A stretch of 64,000 nt of DNA from contig JADKDL010000012.1 of NCBI GenBank assembly GCA_016714605.1, forward strand, positions 62,001 to 126,000, read 5' to 3'. The translations under genes and the position numbers were made by a program. This document shows, piece by piece, positions 28,556 through 38,105 of the stretch (the stretch's first letter is position 1; each line of letters begins with the position of its first letter). The notes beneath the pieces were generated by a model that had not been told where the DNA came from, made no database searches, and was given only the letters and a program-made list of their open reading frames with translations. The DNA is from Bacteroidales bacterium (lineage in GTDB: Bacteria; Bacteroidota; Bacteroidia; Bacteroidales; UBA1715).

Positions 28556-30232
28556 TTATTGCTTCTGTAGCAGATGATTCCCTGCTTTACCCAGTAAAAT
28601 ATTCTGGTATCTTACTTTGTCTTTATAAATAGCGATGGCCGAATCTACAAGAGCATCTTTAGATAGTTGATATATGATTCTGTCTTTTTGATAGTAATAT
28701 CTGCTATATAATTCATTGGCAAGAAATAGTCTAACCTCTTCTTTGTTTCTATCAATTAATGACTCTGTTTCATTTTTCAAATCTGATAATACCGCATCAA
28801 TTTTGGTATAAAGATTTGTGTCGAGATTTTCTCTTTTTATGGTCTTTTTAATTTCCTCTAGCTCGTCTTCAGACTTTGTTTTATATTTGAAATCAGACTG
28901 AGCTACAAATTTTTTGAAATCAGTAATAATCTGGTCAGTAACTTCAAAATCTTTTGCAATTGTTGGTGTTTTTTTGACAAACTCAGTAGCAAAATTAAAG
29001 AAAACATTTTCGTTATGAAGTTTTATTAGGAAGTTGTTGAGAAACTCCTCTTTTATAGTTATATCCGGCTCTATTCCACCTCCATCAAAAACTTGTCTGC
29101 CAGCTTTTGTTTTGAACTCTACCTTAAGAGAATCTGGAATAACATAAATCGATCCATCGGCATTTTTTTGCGAATAATCTTTTGCTTGTATACATCTTCC
29201 ACTTGGAATGTAATATTTTGCTGTTGTTACCTTCAATTCAGCATTGTAGCTCACTTTTCGTGTAACCTGCACTAAGCCTTTTCCAAAGGTTTTTTCGCCT
29301 AGTATAACAGCTCTATCTAAATCTTGTAATGAACCAGAAACAATTTCTGATGCCGAAGCCGAATTTCCATTTACCAATATTGTAAGTGCTATTTTGGGAT
29401 CAAGAGGCTCTGATGTTGTGGCATAAGTATTATTCTGACTTTGAAATTTACCTTTGGTACTTACTACTTCAACATTTTTGGGCAGAAAAAGATTTGCAAT
29501 TTTAACCGATTCTATTAGTAACCCACCTGGGTTGTTTCTCAAATCGATAATGAGATGTTTAACATTTTCGTTACGCAATTCGGCAAGTGCATTTCTAACA
29601 TCAGTACCACATTTTTCGGTAAATCCAGTTAAAAGTATATAACCAGTTTCTTCGTCTAATTTTCCATAGTATGGAACACTGCCAATAGAGATAAGTTCGC
29701 GTGTAATATCAATAGAAAGAGGCTTTTCTACTCCCGGTCGTTTAACCAAAAGGCTTATTTTAGTACCTGGCTGTCCGCGTAAAAGTTCACTTATGTCGTC
29801 GGTAGTTTTATTTTCAAGTACTGTATTGTCAATCTTCAATAGCTGATCTCCAATTTTTAAACCTGCATTGTAAGCCGGGAATTTTTCATATATATCAGCA
29901 ATTAAAATTGCTTTACCAGATTGTCTTATAGATGCTCCCACACCACCATACTGACCGGTTGTCATGAATTTGAAATCTTCAATCTTAGACTCTGGTATAT
30001 AATTCGTGTAAGGATCAAGACTTTCAAGCATTTTATCAATACTTGTTTTTATTAATTGACCGGAATTAATATCATCAACATAATACAAATCCAACTCTTT
30101 GAAAAGAGTATAGTAAATATCTAAATTCTTAGATAATTCAAAATCTTTACTATTGTCGAAGCTGATAAAAAACAATGATGTTGCCATAAACGCAACAACA
30201 AAAAGTATTTTTTTTAATAATACGTTGCTCAT
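28556..30232 (-). CDS. C-terminal processing peptidase (S41, CtpA/Prc family)
   Basis: 558 aa. An N-terminal signal or anchor helix (residues 8-24), an N-terminal domain with YYVDDINSGQLIKTSIDKMLESLDPYTNYIPE, a PDZ domain at about residues 95-175, then the S41 protease domain with Ser in NSASASEIV (about residue 293) and Lys in GEKTFGKG (about residue 318). The C-terminal extension of about 150 residues is helical and charged. CTPs trim or degrade periplasmic proteins from the C-terminus. It is 7 bp from rnpA, a gene order common in the phylum. Confidence 0.92.
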   Translation of the reverse strand: MSNVLLKKILFVVAFMATSLFFISFDNSKDFELSKNLDIYYTLFKELDLYYVDDINSGQLIKTSIDKMLESLDPYTNYIPESKIEDFKFMTTGQYGGVGASIRQSGKAILIADIYEKFPAYNAGLKIGDQLLKIDNTVLENKTTDDISELLRGQPGTKISLLVKRPGVEKPLSIDITRELISIGSVPYYGKLDEETGYILLTGFTEKCGTDVRNALAELRNENVKHLIIDLRNNPGGLLIESVKIANLFLPKNVEVVSTKGKFQSQNNTYATTSEPLDPKIALTILVNGNSASASEIVSGSLQDLDRAVILGEKTFGKGLVQVTRKVSYNAELKVTTAKYYIPSGRCIQAKDYSQKNADGSIYVIPDSLKVEFKTKAGRQVFDGGGIEPDITIKEEFLNNFLIKLHNENVFFNFATEFVKKTPTIAKDFEVTDQIITDFKKFVAQSDFKYKTKSEDELEEIKKTIKRENLDTNLYTKIDAVLSDLKNETESLIDRNKEEVRLFLANELYSRYYYQKDRIIYQLSKDALVDSAIAIYKDKVRYQNILLGKAGNHLLQKQ

Positions 30233-30239
30233 AAATATA

Positions 30240-30641
30240 TTAAGATACGATTGTTTTACTTTTTTCTATTATTTGTTCAAGTTTATTAAGCGAATGTATT
30301 ACTTTTTCTTCAATTTTTATGTAATCACAGGGCTTAGATTCAGTGAATATAAATGCCAAAGTAATAGAAATATTGTGTGTAATTGCTACAGAATGTAATT
30401 TATTTAAATGTAATCGGTAGGCTTCCCTAATTTTTCTTCGCAGCATATTCCTATCAACAGCGCGTTTAAATCTTTTCTTGGGTATAGAAATTAAACATTC
30501 TAAACCTGGCGCAGCATTATCTTCAACCAAATAAATTACCTTGAGGGGTTGAAAATATAATGAAGTTCCTTCTTTGAAAAGTTTATCAATAGCAGATTTT
30601 GAGAATAATCGGAACTGTTTTGATAAGGTGTTTTTTTGCAC
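30240..30641 (-). CDS. rnpA: ribonuclease P protein component
   Basis: 133 aa, basic, the usual size for RnpA. The conserved RNR-like helix FKRAVDRNMLRRKIREAYR lies at about residues 75-95, and KLFKEG plus the first strand LKVIYLV precede it. RnpA assists the RNase P RNA in tRNA 5'-end maturation. Usually rpmH sits directly upstream; here it does not, and instead hemD and DUF4271 are upstream, a known Bacteroidota arrangement. A 275-bp leader region with two large hairpins lies between hemD and rnpA. The neighbouring CTP gene follows with 7 bp. Confidence 0.9.
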   Translation of the reverse strand: MQKNTLSKQFRLFSKSAIDKLFKEGTSLYFQPLKVIYLVEDNAAPGLECLISIPKKRFKRAVDRNMLRRKIREAYRLHLNKLHSVAITHNISITLAFIFTESKPCDYIKIEEKVIHSLNKLEQIIEKSKTIVS

Positions 30642-30821
30642 GAATGTAAATACTATTAAAATCTTTTATACAAATTTGATACATCAAATATATAACTGTA
30701 TTCAATAAGTATCTTATAGCAATGTGAAAAAATATACTTTAAAAGTAATTAGAATATTATAAACAACTCTAAAACAAGATAGGTAAAATAATATTTTGGG
30801 AATCCAAATATTACAGAAGTA

Positions 30822-30900
30822 AGTTAATAACCATCTAGATAGATGATTATTAACTTAGAAGCGAATTAGATTGTCAATAAAACAGTAATTCGCTTCTAAG
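30822..30900. other. two overlapping large inverted repeats upstream of rnpA
   Basis: CTTAGAAGCGAATTA (30854-30868) and TAATTCGCTTCTAAG (30886-30900) form a perfect 15-bp stem. TAAGTTAATAA (from about 30822) and TTATTAACTTA (to 30857) form a second stem. The two stems share the bases at 30854-30857, so they cannot both fully form. They lie on the transcribed side between hemD (30917) and rnpA (30641). Confidence 0.7.
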
Positions 30901-30905
30901 AAAAC

Positions 30906-30931
30906 AAAAAAGGGAATTACTTCCCTTTTTT
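30906..30931 (-). terminator. intrinsic terminator at the end of hemD
   Basis: AAAAAAGGGAA (30906-30916) pairs with TTCCCTTTTTT (30921-30931). The 4-nt loop contains part of the hemD stop codon. On the minus strand the stem is followed by a T-run. Confidence 0.8.
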
Positions 30932-31684
30932 AGTTGCAACATCTTTATTAAATTGCTTAATGTACTGTTCTAGTGCCAAAGGCATTGAAGGAACAAGAGG
31001 CATAGGTGCCTGTATATCAAGTCTCAATCCGGCATCTTTTACAGCTTTTGCAGTGGTAGCTCCGAACGAGGCGATTTTTATATCATTTTGTTCAAAATTC
31101 GGGAAATTATGTCTTAATGAAGCTATTCCCGATGGACTAAAAAATACAATTATATCATAATCGACCTTTACAATATCAGACAAATCACTACTAACGGTTT
31201 TATACATTATAGCCTTTGTGTAATCTATTCCCAAAATATCTAGTTTATCGGGTATCTCGTCTTTATGAATATCAGAAAGCGGAATGATGTACTTCTCATC
31301 TTTATGCTTTCCTAAAAGACTTACTAGGTCGTCGAAGTTACCGTCAGCATGAAAAATTTTTCTTTTTCTGTATACTATGTACTTTTGCAAATAGAATGCA
31401 ATTGACTCTGAGGAGCAAAAATACTTGAACGTATCAGGTACAGTAATACGTAACTCTTTGCAAGCTCTAAAGAAATGATCAATAGCAGTTCTGCTTGTGT
31501 AAATAACTGCGGTAAAGTCCAAAATGTTAATCTTCTGGTTTCTAAACTCTTTTGCAGGTATCGGCTCAACCTGAATAAACGGCCTAAAGTCAATTTGAAT
31601 ATTGTTCTTTTTGGCAAGGTCGTAATATGGCGACTTGTCTGATTCAGGTTTTGGTTGAGACACCAATATTTTTTTGATTCTCAT
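30917..31684 (-). CDS. hemD: uroporphyrinogen-III synthase family protein
   Basis: 255 aa. The fold is a two-domain HemD: YTSRTAIDHFFRA (about 60-75), a central YIIPLSDIHKDEIPDKL linker, and FFSPSGIASLRHNFPNF ... IASFGATTAKAVKDAGLRLDIQAPMP near the C-terminus, the motifs that define the family. HemD cyclises hydroxymethylbilane to uroporphyrinogen III for heme and cobalamin synthesis. In Bacteroidota it commonly sits next to a DUF4271 gene and rnpA, as here. Low sequence conservation is normal for HemD; the context strengthens the call. Confidence 0.85.
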   Translation of the reverse strand: MRIKKILVSQPKPESDKSPYYDLAKKNNIQIDFRPFIQVEPIPAKEFRNQKINILDFTAVIYTSRTAIDHFFRACKELRITVPDTFKYFCSSESIAFYLQKYIVYRKRKIFHADGNFDDLVSLLGKHKDEKYIIPLSDIHKDEIPDKLDILGIDYTKAIMYKTVSSDLSDIVKVDYDIIVFFSPSGIASLRHNFPNFEQNDIKIASFGATTAKAVKDAGLRLDIQAPMPLVPSMPLALEQYIKQFNKDVATKKGK

Positions 31685-31726
31685 AGACCAAAATTTTAAG
31701 TTGGTTAATAGATAATTGTCTTTCTT

Positions 31727-32854
31727 CTAAATATTACCAAGCATCATTGCTGCTTTAAGCAAAAACATCATTGGTAGTATTTCGAGAATGCAAAGATACA
31801 AAATCAAATAGAAAAAAGAAATTTTTTGACGAATACATATTAACACCCCCCTAGATATACGTAAAAAATACAGTAATCCGAAACAAATCCAACCTATCAG
31901 GATTAAATCTTTGGCATCAACAACTCCATAATTAATATATGGTATAGAAAAAACAAAAGGAAATAAAAGCATTCCATACACCTTGTTCAAGGTAAATGTG
32001 CTATGGATGTATAACCTTGTAATTTGTTTAGAATCAGATATGCTTCCAATAATTCTGAAAAATAATCGTTTCCCTTGATAAATTACAAATAGCACTACAA
32101 CACATGAAAGTGTTACATAGATCTCGCTATCTATTTTTGTTAAATTAAAATATTTAAGCGTGTAAAAAAGAAACAATCCGAAATTGAAAATAAATATTAC
32201 ATTCATCAAAAAAGATGATTGCAAACTGGCTTGATTTCGTTCTTTTGCTTGTTTTGTAGATAAATTTAGATTAATGGCGCTCTGAAACATCTCTGAAAAT
32301 GCCTTTTGAAAGAATAACCTTACCCAAATTAAAACACCTAAAAGAGCAACCACATACCATAGCATCCAATCAGTTTCCTTGAAATGAAATTCTATGCGTA
32401 TATTATCTTCTTTTTTAGTACTTTGAATTGTTTTAAGAATTCGTTGCTGAGGTATTTCTGTTTCATTTACTTTAAAATTCCCCGAAGAATCAATAATTTG
32501 TGGAATAAACTCAGGTGTATTATTTAATGATTTTGCCTCTTTCTTAAGTACAACCTTTTCATTTTTTACAACACTATTATTTTTTTCTGATTTATCAACA
32601 ATAGTCTTTATATTGTTTTTAAATGCTTGCTTGTTTTGTAAAGTTTGCTTGTTGATAAAAAGCTCTTTATGTTGCAATAACTCCTTTTTAAGAGTGCTCG
32701 CTTTGAATTGTTTGGTATATTGAATCTCTTCTTTCGATGGTGAAAGTTTAACTCCTTCTTTAAATTGCTTAACTTTTTTTATAGTGCTAGTTTCAGAAGC
32801 TACTTCTTCCTTTTGGTATGGAAATATTTGGTGCTGGTTTTTCTTAATAGGCAT
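31727..32854 (-). CDS. DUF4271 membrane protein
   Basis: 375 aa from ATG 32854; an upstream start at 32962 would add 36 residues rich in Phe and is less likely. The N-terminal 150 residues are a Lys/Gln/Glu-rich low-complexity region (KKELLQHKELFINKQTLQNKQAF), followed by multiple membrane helices in the C-terminal 230 residues, where the DUF4271 pattern lies (LYFLRISRGVLICIRQKISFFYLILYLCILEILP). The function is unknown; it is conserved in the phylum next to hemD. The gap to hemD is 42 bp, so they are probably cotranscribed. Confidence 0.85.
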   Translation of the reverse strand: MPIKKNQHQIFPYQKEEVASETSTIKKVKQFKEGVKLSPSKEEIQYTKQFKASTLKKELLQHKELFINKQTLQNKQAFKNNIKTIVDKSEKNNSVVKNEKVVLKKEAKSLNNTPEFIPQIIDSSGNFKVNETEIPQQRILKTIQSTKKEDNIRIEFHFKETDWMLWYVVALLGVLIWVRLFFQKAFSEMFQSAINLNLSTKQAKERNQASLQSSFLMNVIFIFNFGLFLFYTLKYFNLTKIDSEIYVTLSCVVVLFVIYQGKRLFFRIIGSISDSKQITRLYIHSTFTLNKVYGMLLFPFVFSIPYINYGVVDAKDLILIGWICFGLLYFLRISRGVLICIRQKISFFYLILYLCILEILPMMFLLKAAMMLGNI

Positions 32855-32968
32855 ACTGAAAATTTTAATGAACAAAGATAAAGATTCGGCCTGAAATTGC
32901 AATACATATTTTGTTGAAAAGGAAAATTTAAAAAATGGGATAAACAATTTATAAACTAACACTGTGAA

Positions 32969-33010
32969 TCTCTGTGCAACAAATTATTATTTCAAAGAGA
33001 GCCACAGAGA
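32969..33010. repeat. imperfect 'CTCTGTGG'-type intergenic repeat
   Basis: TCTCTGTG (32969-32976) and CACAGAGA (33003-33010) are inverted. The wider minus-strand text reads as repeated TCTCTGTGG/CTCTTTG words (about 32960-33035). It resembles degenerate Ctctgtg/Tttgtcc intergenic repeats seen in several phyla. I cannot assign it to a named family. Confidence 0.45.
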
Positions 33011-33149
33011 AGGACAAAGATGTTCTCAGAGGAAATTCAACTCTTTTTTAAAATTATTAGATTTTTAGATAAAATATTTTACCGGTAATTTAATAATAAA
33101 ATATTTTATGTATGTTTGATTCTAAGTTTAATTTACAACAAACATATTA

Positions 33150-33905
33150 GTGAAAAATAATATCCCAAACATAATCACCTTACTTAACCTTCTTTCTGGT
33201 TGCGTAGCTACTTTTATTGCAATTACAAATGCAGACTACCTTATTTATGCAGCAGTGTTTATTATAGCAGCTGCGGTGTTTGACTTTTTTGATGGTTTTG
33301 CAGCTCGTTTATTGAAAGCAAATTCCGAGTTGGGTAAACAGCTTGATTCTTTGGCCGATTTAATTAGTTTTGGAATGGCTCCGGCTGCAATACTAAGTAT
33401 GTTTATAAGGCAACAACTTCATTTGGAGCAAACTATTGTTTTTTCTGATTTATCGGAAAAGGAGATTGTTCTTATATTATTCCCATTCATTATCACCGCT
33501 TTTTCGGCACTACGACTTGCAAAATTCAACATAGATACAAGACAAACGAGCTCTTTTATAGGTATGCCTACTCCGGCAAACGCACTGTTTATTATTTCTT
33601 TGGTATTTATAAAAACCTTTGATGGAGATTCAAATTTGAGCAACTTGCTTACTGATACATACACTATAATTGGTGTAACTCTTGTAAATTCTTATCTGCT
33701 AATTTCACCGTTACCAATGTTCTCTTTAAAATTTAAAACAGTAGCATTTAAAGACAATTTCGTGAGATATTTATTGATATTCTTAGCAATTGTAAGTATT
33801 ACATTAATAAGCACATACAGTCTGTTGATAATTATGTTATTATATATAATTATCTCAATAATAAATACATTAGTTGCTAAAAAGGAAGTGTACAATAAAA
33901 TCTAG
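33150..33905 (+). CDS. pssA: CDP-diacylglycerol-serine O-phosphatidyltransferase
   Basis: 251 aa, starting at GTG 33150. The CDP-alcohol phosphatidyltransferase motif DGx2ARx8Gx3Dx3D is complete: Asp48-Gly49, Ala52-Arg53, Gly62, Asp66, Asp70. Flanking membrane helices, the N-terminal KNNIPNIITLLNLLSGC and the insertion FSALRLAKFNIDTRQTSSFIGMPTPANA near residue 110 identify the PssA subgroup rather than PgsA. It makes phosphatidylserine, the precursor of phosphatidylethanolamine. psd is not adjacent. Confidence 0.92.
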   Translation: MKNNIPNIITLLNLLSGCVATFIAITNADYLIYAAVFIIAAAVFDFFDGFAARLLKANSELGKQLDSLADLISFGMAPAAILSMFIRQQLHLEQTIVFSDLSEKEIVLILFPFIITAFSALRLAKFNIDTRQTSSFIGMPTPANALFIISLVFIKTFDGDSNLSNLLTDTYTIIGVTLVNSYLLISPLPMFSLKFKTVAFKDNFVRYLLIFLAIVSITLISTYSLLIIMLLYIIISIINTLVAKKEVYNKI

Positions 33906-34277
33906 ATAGATTCTAGTATCTCTTTTATTCTCAAGTACAGATTGTCTATACTTATAGGTTTTTTAATAAAATCTAAAGCCCCTAAACTCAATACATAATC
34001 AATATCCTCTTGTTCTTGTTTCGCACTTACCACCACCACAGGTATGTGTTGCAGTTTGGGTATTTTTTTAATTTCCTGCAAAATCTCCTCGCCATTTACT
34101 CCATAAGATCATCAAGTCTAACAGAATTATAGAAGGCATTAATTGCTCAATTGTAGCAAGAGCATTTTTACTGTTCAGTTCTACATAAACAGATATTTCA
34201 TCAGATTCTTCTTCAAATATTGACTTTATCAACATGGTGTTGATTTCCGAATCATCTATAACTAGTATTGAAGACAT
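33902..34277 (-). pseudogene. single-domain response regulator with a broken frame
   Basis: A REC-only protein of about 124 aa once repaired. From ATG 34277 it reads SSILVIDDSEINTML (Asp pair at about 9-10) to LLDLM (phospho-acceptor Asp near residue 57), then the frame breaks near 34101-34113 and ends at 34068. The other frame continues with GVNGEEILQEIKK ... PVVVVSAKQ ... LDFIKKP, including the conserved Ser/Lys, and stops at 33902. Unlike the other breaks in this window, no simple homopolymer change restores it, so a real pseudogene is possible. It has no kinase neighbour; pssA ends 3 bp away on the other strand. Confidence 0.75.
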
Positions 34278-34468
34278 TGTAGTTTTTGTTTTTTTCAATT
34301 GAGTTGCAATATACACAAATTATAAAGTTTAACTTTAAATAAGGTTTTTTATTTTCAATTGTGATTATTTTTTATTGCAAATTTCTACCTAATAGATGTA
34401 ACAAGAATTGGGTAAAATAATTCACAAAAAAGAATCAGATATTTATTAATTATTTTTTTTCTTTATAG

Positions 34469-34494
34469 TACTTTTGTGCAGTCTTAATTAAGAC
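34469..34494 (+). promoter_or_regulatory. candidate pyk promoter box with adjacent palindromic operator
   Basis: TACTTTTG (34469-34476) fits TAnnTTTG. Five bases on, GTCTTAATTAAGAC (34481-34494) is a perfect 14-bp palindrome at the position where transcription should start. Such a site can bind a dimeric regulator; the link is inferred. Confidence 0.45.
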
Positions 34495-34543
34495 GTACAC
34501 AAATGAAAAAAATCAGATAGAAGATCTGAACTAATTGTTGATT

Positions 34544-35965
34544 ATGAATAAAAACAAAACAAAGATTGTTGCTACAATCGGACCTGCCACTTCGTCAAAA
34601 GAGATACTTAAAGAGTTAATAATAACAGGAGTAAACGTATGCCGTTTAAATTTTTCTCACGGCTCTCATGAAGACCATTTAAAAGTAATGGAACTAATTC
34701 GTGAAATTAACAGTGAATTAAAATGTAATACAGCAATATTAGCCGACTTACAAGGACCTAAACTAAGAATAGGTGAAGTAGAAAACAATGGCGTATTATT
34801 AAATGAAAATCATATCATTGAATTTACAAATGAAAAATGCTTAGGGAATGCTAATAGGGTGTATATGAGCTATTCTCTATTCCCTCGCGATGTTGCTGTT
34901 GGCGATTATATTTTGGTTGATGATGGAAAAATTAAATTACAAGCCACCGAAACCAATGGAATTGATATGGTAAAAGCAAGAGTTATTCATGGAGGTATTC
35001 TCTCTTCAAAAAAAGGTGTAAACCTACCAAATACAAAAATATCTCTTCCGAGCATGACTGAAAAAGATATTGCAGATGCCCATTTTGCGTTAGATCATGA
35101 TGTGGATTGGATTGCATTATCATTCGTACGCTCAGCTAAAGATATTATTGACTTAAAAGATCTTATTGCTCATAAAGGCAAACATACAATGGTTATTGCT
35201 AAAATAGAAAAACCAGAAGCAATGGATCATATAGATGAAATTATTGCTGTTACCGATGGCATAATGGTTGCACGAGGCGATTTAGGTGTAGAAATGCCTT
35301 TCAATCAGGTTCCACTTATGCAAAAAACTATTGTTGAAAAATGTATAAAATTTGCAAAACCGGTTATCATTGCCACTCAAATGCTTGAAAGCATGATTAC
35401 GAATAGCACACCCACTAGAGCAGAAGCTACAGACGTTGCAAATGCGGTGATTGATGGAGCAAGTGCTGTTATGCTAAGTGGCGAAACCGGGGTTGGAAAA
35501 TATCCTATTGAGGTAATACTTGCCATGAAAAGCATAATCTGTTACACCGAACAGTTTGGTTACAAATACAATAGATATCATGAACCTATTGTTTATGATG
35601 AATCATTCATACCTGATTCTATTTGCCTAAATGCAGGAAAACTTTCTAACCAAATAAATGCACAGGCAATTATTGTACTTACATATTCGGGTTATACCTC
35701 GTTTAGAATAGCAAGCCACAGACTCAGTTCTGATGTATTTGCTTTTACTCCAAACGAAATGCTTCTTAGACAGATGTCGCTTCTATGGGGAGTAAAAGCA
35801 TATAAAAGTCCTGAGTTTTTTCATACCGACGATGCTATTGACTTTACCCTAAATATTCTAAGCAAAGAACAAAGAATAAAAAAAGACGACTTAGTAATAC
35901 ATATAGGTAGCACACCGCTAAATAAAAGATGCACTACTAATATGGTAAAACTCACCAAATTATAA
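34544..35965 (+). CDS. pyk: pyruvate kinase
   Basis: 473 aa from ATG 34544 (MNKNKTKIVATIGPAT); an upstream TTG at 34535 is less likely. Motifs: KIVATIGPA, LNFSHGSHEDH (active-site region), IAKIEKPEAM (Lys) near residue 225, ARGDLGVEMPF (Mg2+/substrate) near residue 245, and ATQMLESMI near 285. It converts phosphoenolpyruvate to pyruvate with ATP formation. The B domain and the C-terminal allosteric domain are both present. A palindrome lies over the likely start of transcription. A hairpin sits 23 bp after the stop. Confidence 0.96.
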   Translation: MNKNKTKIVATIGPATSSKEILKELIITGVNVCRLNFSHGSHEDHLKVMELIREINSELKCNTAILADLQGPKLRIGEVENNGVLLNENHIIEFTNEKCLGNANRVYMSYSLFPRDVAVGDYILVDDGKIKLQATETNGIDMVKARVIHGGILSSKKGVNLPNTKISLPSMTEKDIADAHFALDHDVDWIALSFVRSAKDIIDLKDLIAHKGKHTMVIAKIEKPEAMDHIDEIIAVTDGIMVARGDLGVEMPFNQVPLMQKTIVEKCIKFAKPVIIATQMLESMITNSTPTRAEATDVANAVIDGASAVMLSGETGVGKYPIEVILAMKSIICYTEQFGYKYNRYHEPIVYDESFIPDSICLNAGKLSNQINAQAIIVLTYSGYTSFRIASHRLSSDVFAFTPNEMLLRQMSLLWGVKAYKSPEFFHTDDAIDFTLNILSKEQRIKKDDLVIHIGSTPLNKRCTTNMVKLTKL

Positions 35966-36418
35966 AAAACCAATATCTTTTTTCCTGCTTTTGAGAGTAT
36001 AGTTACATACACTTAATATACTCTCAAAAGTAAGAATTTAAAAACACCTTTAATAAATCTCCTAGAATACATTCCTGCAATCTATTTTTAATCATATTGA
36101 TTTTAAATTCTCAAAAATTTAAGAGCTTATTTTTAAATTCAATATTGTTTTCAAAAATTTATTATCCGGCACCTGATTTTACAGACACAACTTCAAAATT
36201 TAAGAATTCCAAACTGCTTGTTAATACAGTATTAATAAAAAAGCAGAAAATAATATGAATTTTATTGAAATGATTATAACACAAATAACGTCAGAAGGTT
36301 GATTTGCCTGCGAAAGTTAAATTAATATTAAAATAAAACATTTTGCTTTTTGTTTTTTATCTATTATTTGTATCTTTGCAGCAGATAAGAATACTTCGAT
36401 AATTTAAATTCAAATCAG
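35966..36418. other. intergenic region after pyk
   Basis: 453 bp without a gene. CTTTTGAGAGTATA (35988-36001) and TATACTCTCAAAAG (36017-36030) form a perfect 14-bp stem without a T-tail, perhaps an RNA-processing or stability hairpin. A TANNTTTG-type promoter for the next gene lies at 36349-36378. The rest is AT-rich sequence that I cannot name. Confidence 0.65.
36349..36378 (+). promoter_or_regulatory. candidate promoter of the secreted protein at 36419
   Basis: TTTG at 36349-36352 and TATCTTTG at 36371-36378, 18 bp apart, fit the -33/-7 pattern. The start codon is 40 bp downstream. Confidence 0.45.
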
Positions 36419-36907
36419 ATGTACAAATTTAGCCTCTTATTTGTGTTGTTTATAGCATTCATTGCCAACAAGACTATTGCCCAAAATGAACAAATGAAGC
36501 TCGAAGAGCTTGAAGATGTAAAAGTAACTGGAATAAAACTTACAGACAGCATTATATATGAAGCTGATCTTCCTCAGAGATATGCAGTATTTGAGAATAA
36601 AAAAGTAGATATTATTGATAATATGATATTCTTTTGCGAAACATTGAAATCGCCAAAAGAGAAATGTCTTACGTCAACCGGTTATTTAAAACCTTCTTTG
36701 TTAAACACTTATAGCAATACGAAAAAAACTGCAAAAGCTTTCTCTGTTGCGGTTGAAAATGAAATAAATCTTGCAATAAATTCTTGCGAATGTATAAGCA
36801 AAAGTAGATTGCAATATATTTCTAATCTTCAAAAACTTCAAAATACTATTGAAAAACAGACTTCAAAAGTTGAAAGTTTAGTAGTAAAGAAAGTGAAGGG
36901 AGTATAA
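36419..36907 (+). CDS. small secreted protein of unknown function
   Basis: 162 aa. A signal peptide (LLFVLFIAFIANKTIAQ) is followed by a mostly helical, Lys/Glu/Asn-rich mature part. Four cysteines occur (CETLKSPKEKC and NSCEC), and the C-terminal 50 residues look like a coiled coil (LQKLQNTIEKQTSKVESL). No family is recognised. A good promoter box lies upstream and no operon partner is adjacent; hisB follows on the opposite strand. Confidence 0.6.
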   Translation: MYKFSLLFVLFIAFIANKTIAQNEQMKLEELEDVKVTGIKLTDSIIYEADLPQRYAVFENKKVDIIDNMIFFCETLKSPKEKCLTSTGYLKPSLLNTYSNTKKTAKAFSVAVENEINLAINSCECISKSRLQYISNLQKLQNTIEKQTSKVESLVVKKVKGV

Positions 36908-36939
36908 ATTTTATATCCCTATTCACTATACATTGTAAA

Positions 36940-38066
36940 TTATAAAACACCTTTAGTAGTTGCTAATGCTTGATTGCTAATATTTCTAGCTACTGCCATT
37001 CTAATAGCTTTGGCTAATGCTTTGAATATAGCTTCAATTTTATGATGTTCGTTCTCACCATCTGCTTTTATATTCAAATTCATTTTAGCAGCATCAGAGA
37101 ATGATTTAAAAAAATGCAAAAACATCTCAGTAGGCACATCTCCTACTCTTTCGCGTTTAAAAACAACATCCCAAACCAACCAAGGTCTGCCTGAAAAATC
37201 AACAGCCACCTGAGCCAAACAATCATCCATAGGTAAGAGAAATCCATAACGCTCAATGTGTTTTTTTGCACCTAAAGCCTTCAAAAAGCCTCTCCTAAAG
37301 CAATTGCAGTATCTTCAATAGTATGATGCTCATCTATATGTAAATCGCCGTTGACATTTATAGTAATATTACAATTTGAATGTCGAGAAAGTTGCTCCAG
37401 CATGTGATCAAAGAAATGCAAGCCCGTTTTTATATTATATGTCCCATTTCCATCAAGATTTAACGCTATTTTGATGTCCGTTTCATTCGTTTTTCTTGTC
37501 ACTTCAGCAAATCGAGGAGGGAACAACAAAAACTTTACAATCTCATCCCAATTATTACAAATCAAAATACAATATTCACTTAATCCTGCATTTTCTAGTT
37601 CGGAATATCTTGATTTATCAGCGTACCATATAGCCTTTGCGCCTAGATTCTTAGCAAGTTCTACATCGGTCAATCTATCGCCAATAACAATTGAATTAGG
37701 TAAATCGTACTCATCAGAAAAATATTTGCCCAACATTCCAACACCTGGTTTTCTTGTTGGTAATTTCTCATTTGGAAATGACTTATCAATAAAAACATCA
37801 TCGAAAATAACTCCTTCGCTCTTCAAAATAGAAAGCATCTTATCGTGAACTGGCCAAAAAGTATGTTCAGGAAAACGCTCAGTGCCCAATCCGTCTTGAT
37901 TCGTAACCATTGAAAATTCAAAATCAGAATTTTCACGCAAAAATTTCAAAGCTGAAATAGAGTTGGGCAGAAATTCTAGTTTTTCAAAAGAATCAACCTG
38001 TTCATCAACAATTGGTTCTTCAATTATATTTCCATCTCTATCTAAAAATAGTACTCGCTTCTTCAT
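36940..38066 (-). CDS. hisB: bifunctional histidinol-phosphatase / imidazoleglycerol-phosphate dehydratase (frame broken near 37285)
   Basis: About 375 aa when repaired, the size of two-domain HisB. N-terminal HAD phosphatase: FLDRDG with Asp9 and Asp11, [15 protein letters not shown] near residue 130. C-terminal [33 protein letters not shown] (metal-binding His), then, in the other frame, [20 protein letters not shown] and [18 protein letters not shown]. The break lies at the five-base run 37283-37287; one more base joins EAF to LKALG. It supplies two steps of histidine synthesis, but no other his gene is nearby. Confidence 0.92.
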
Positions 38067-38105
38067 TATTATCTAAAATTATTTCTATTAAACAAACCAA
38101 TAAAA

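Noticed and set aside
36940..37284. Stand-alone imidazoleglycerol-phosphate dehydratase
   Set aside because: It lacks the first half of that domain, which lies in the other frame of the same hisB gene.
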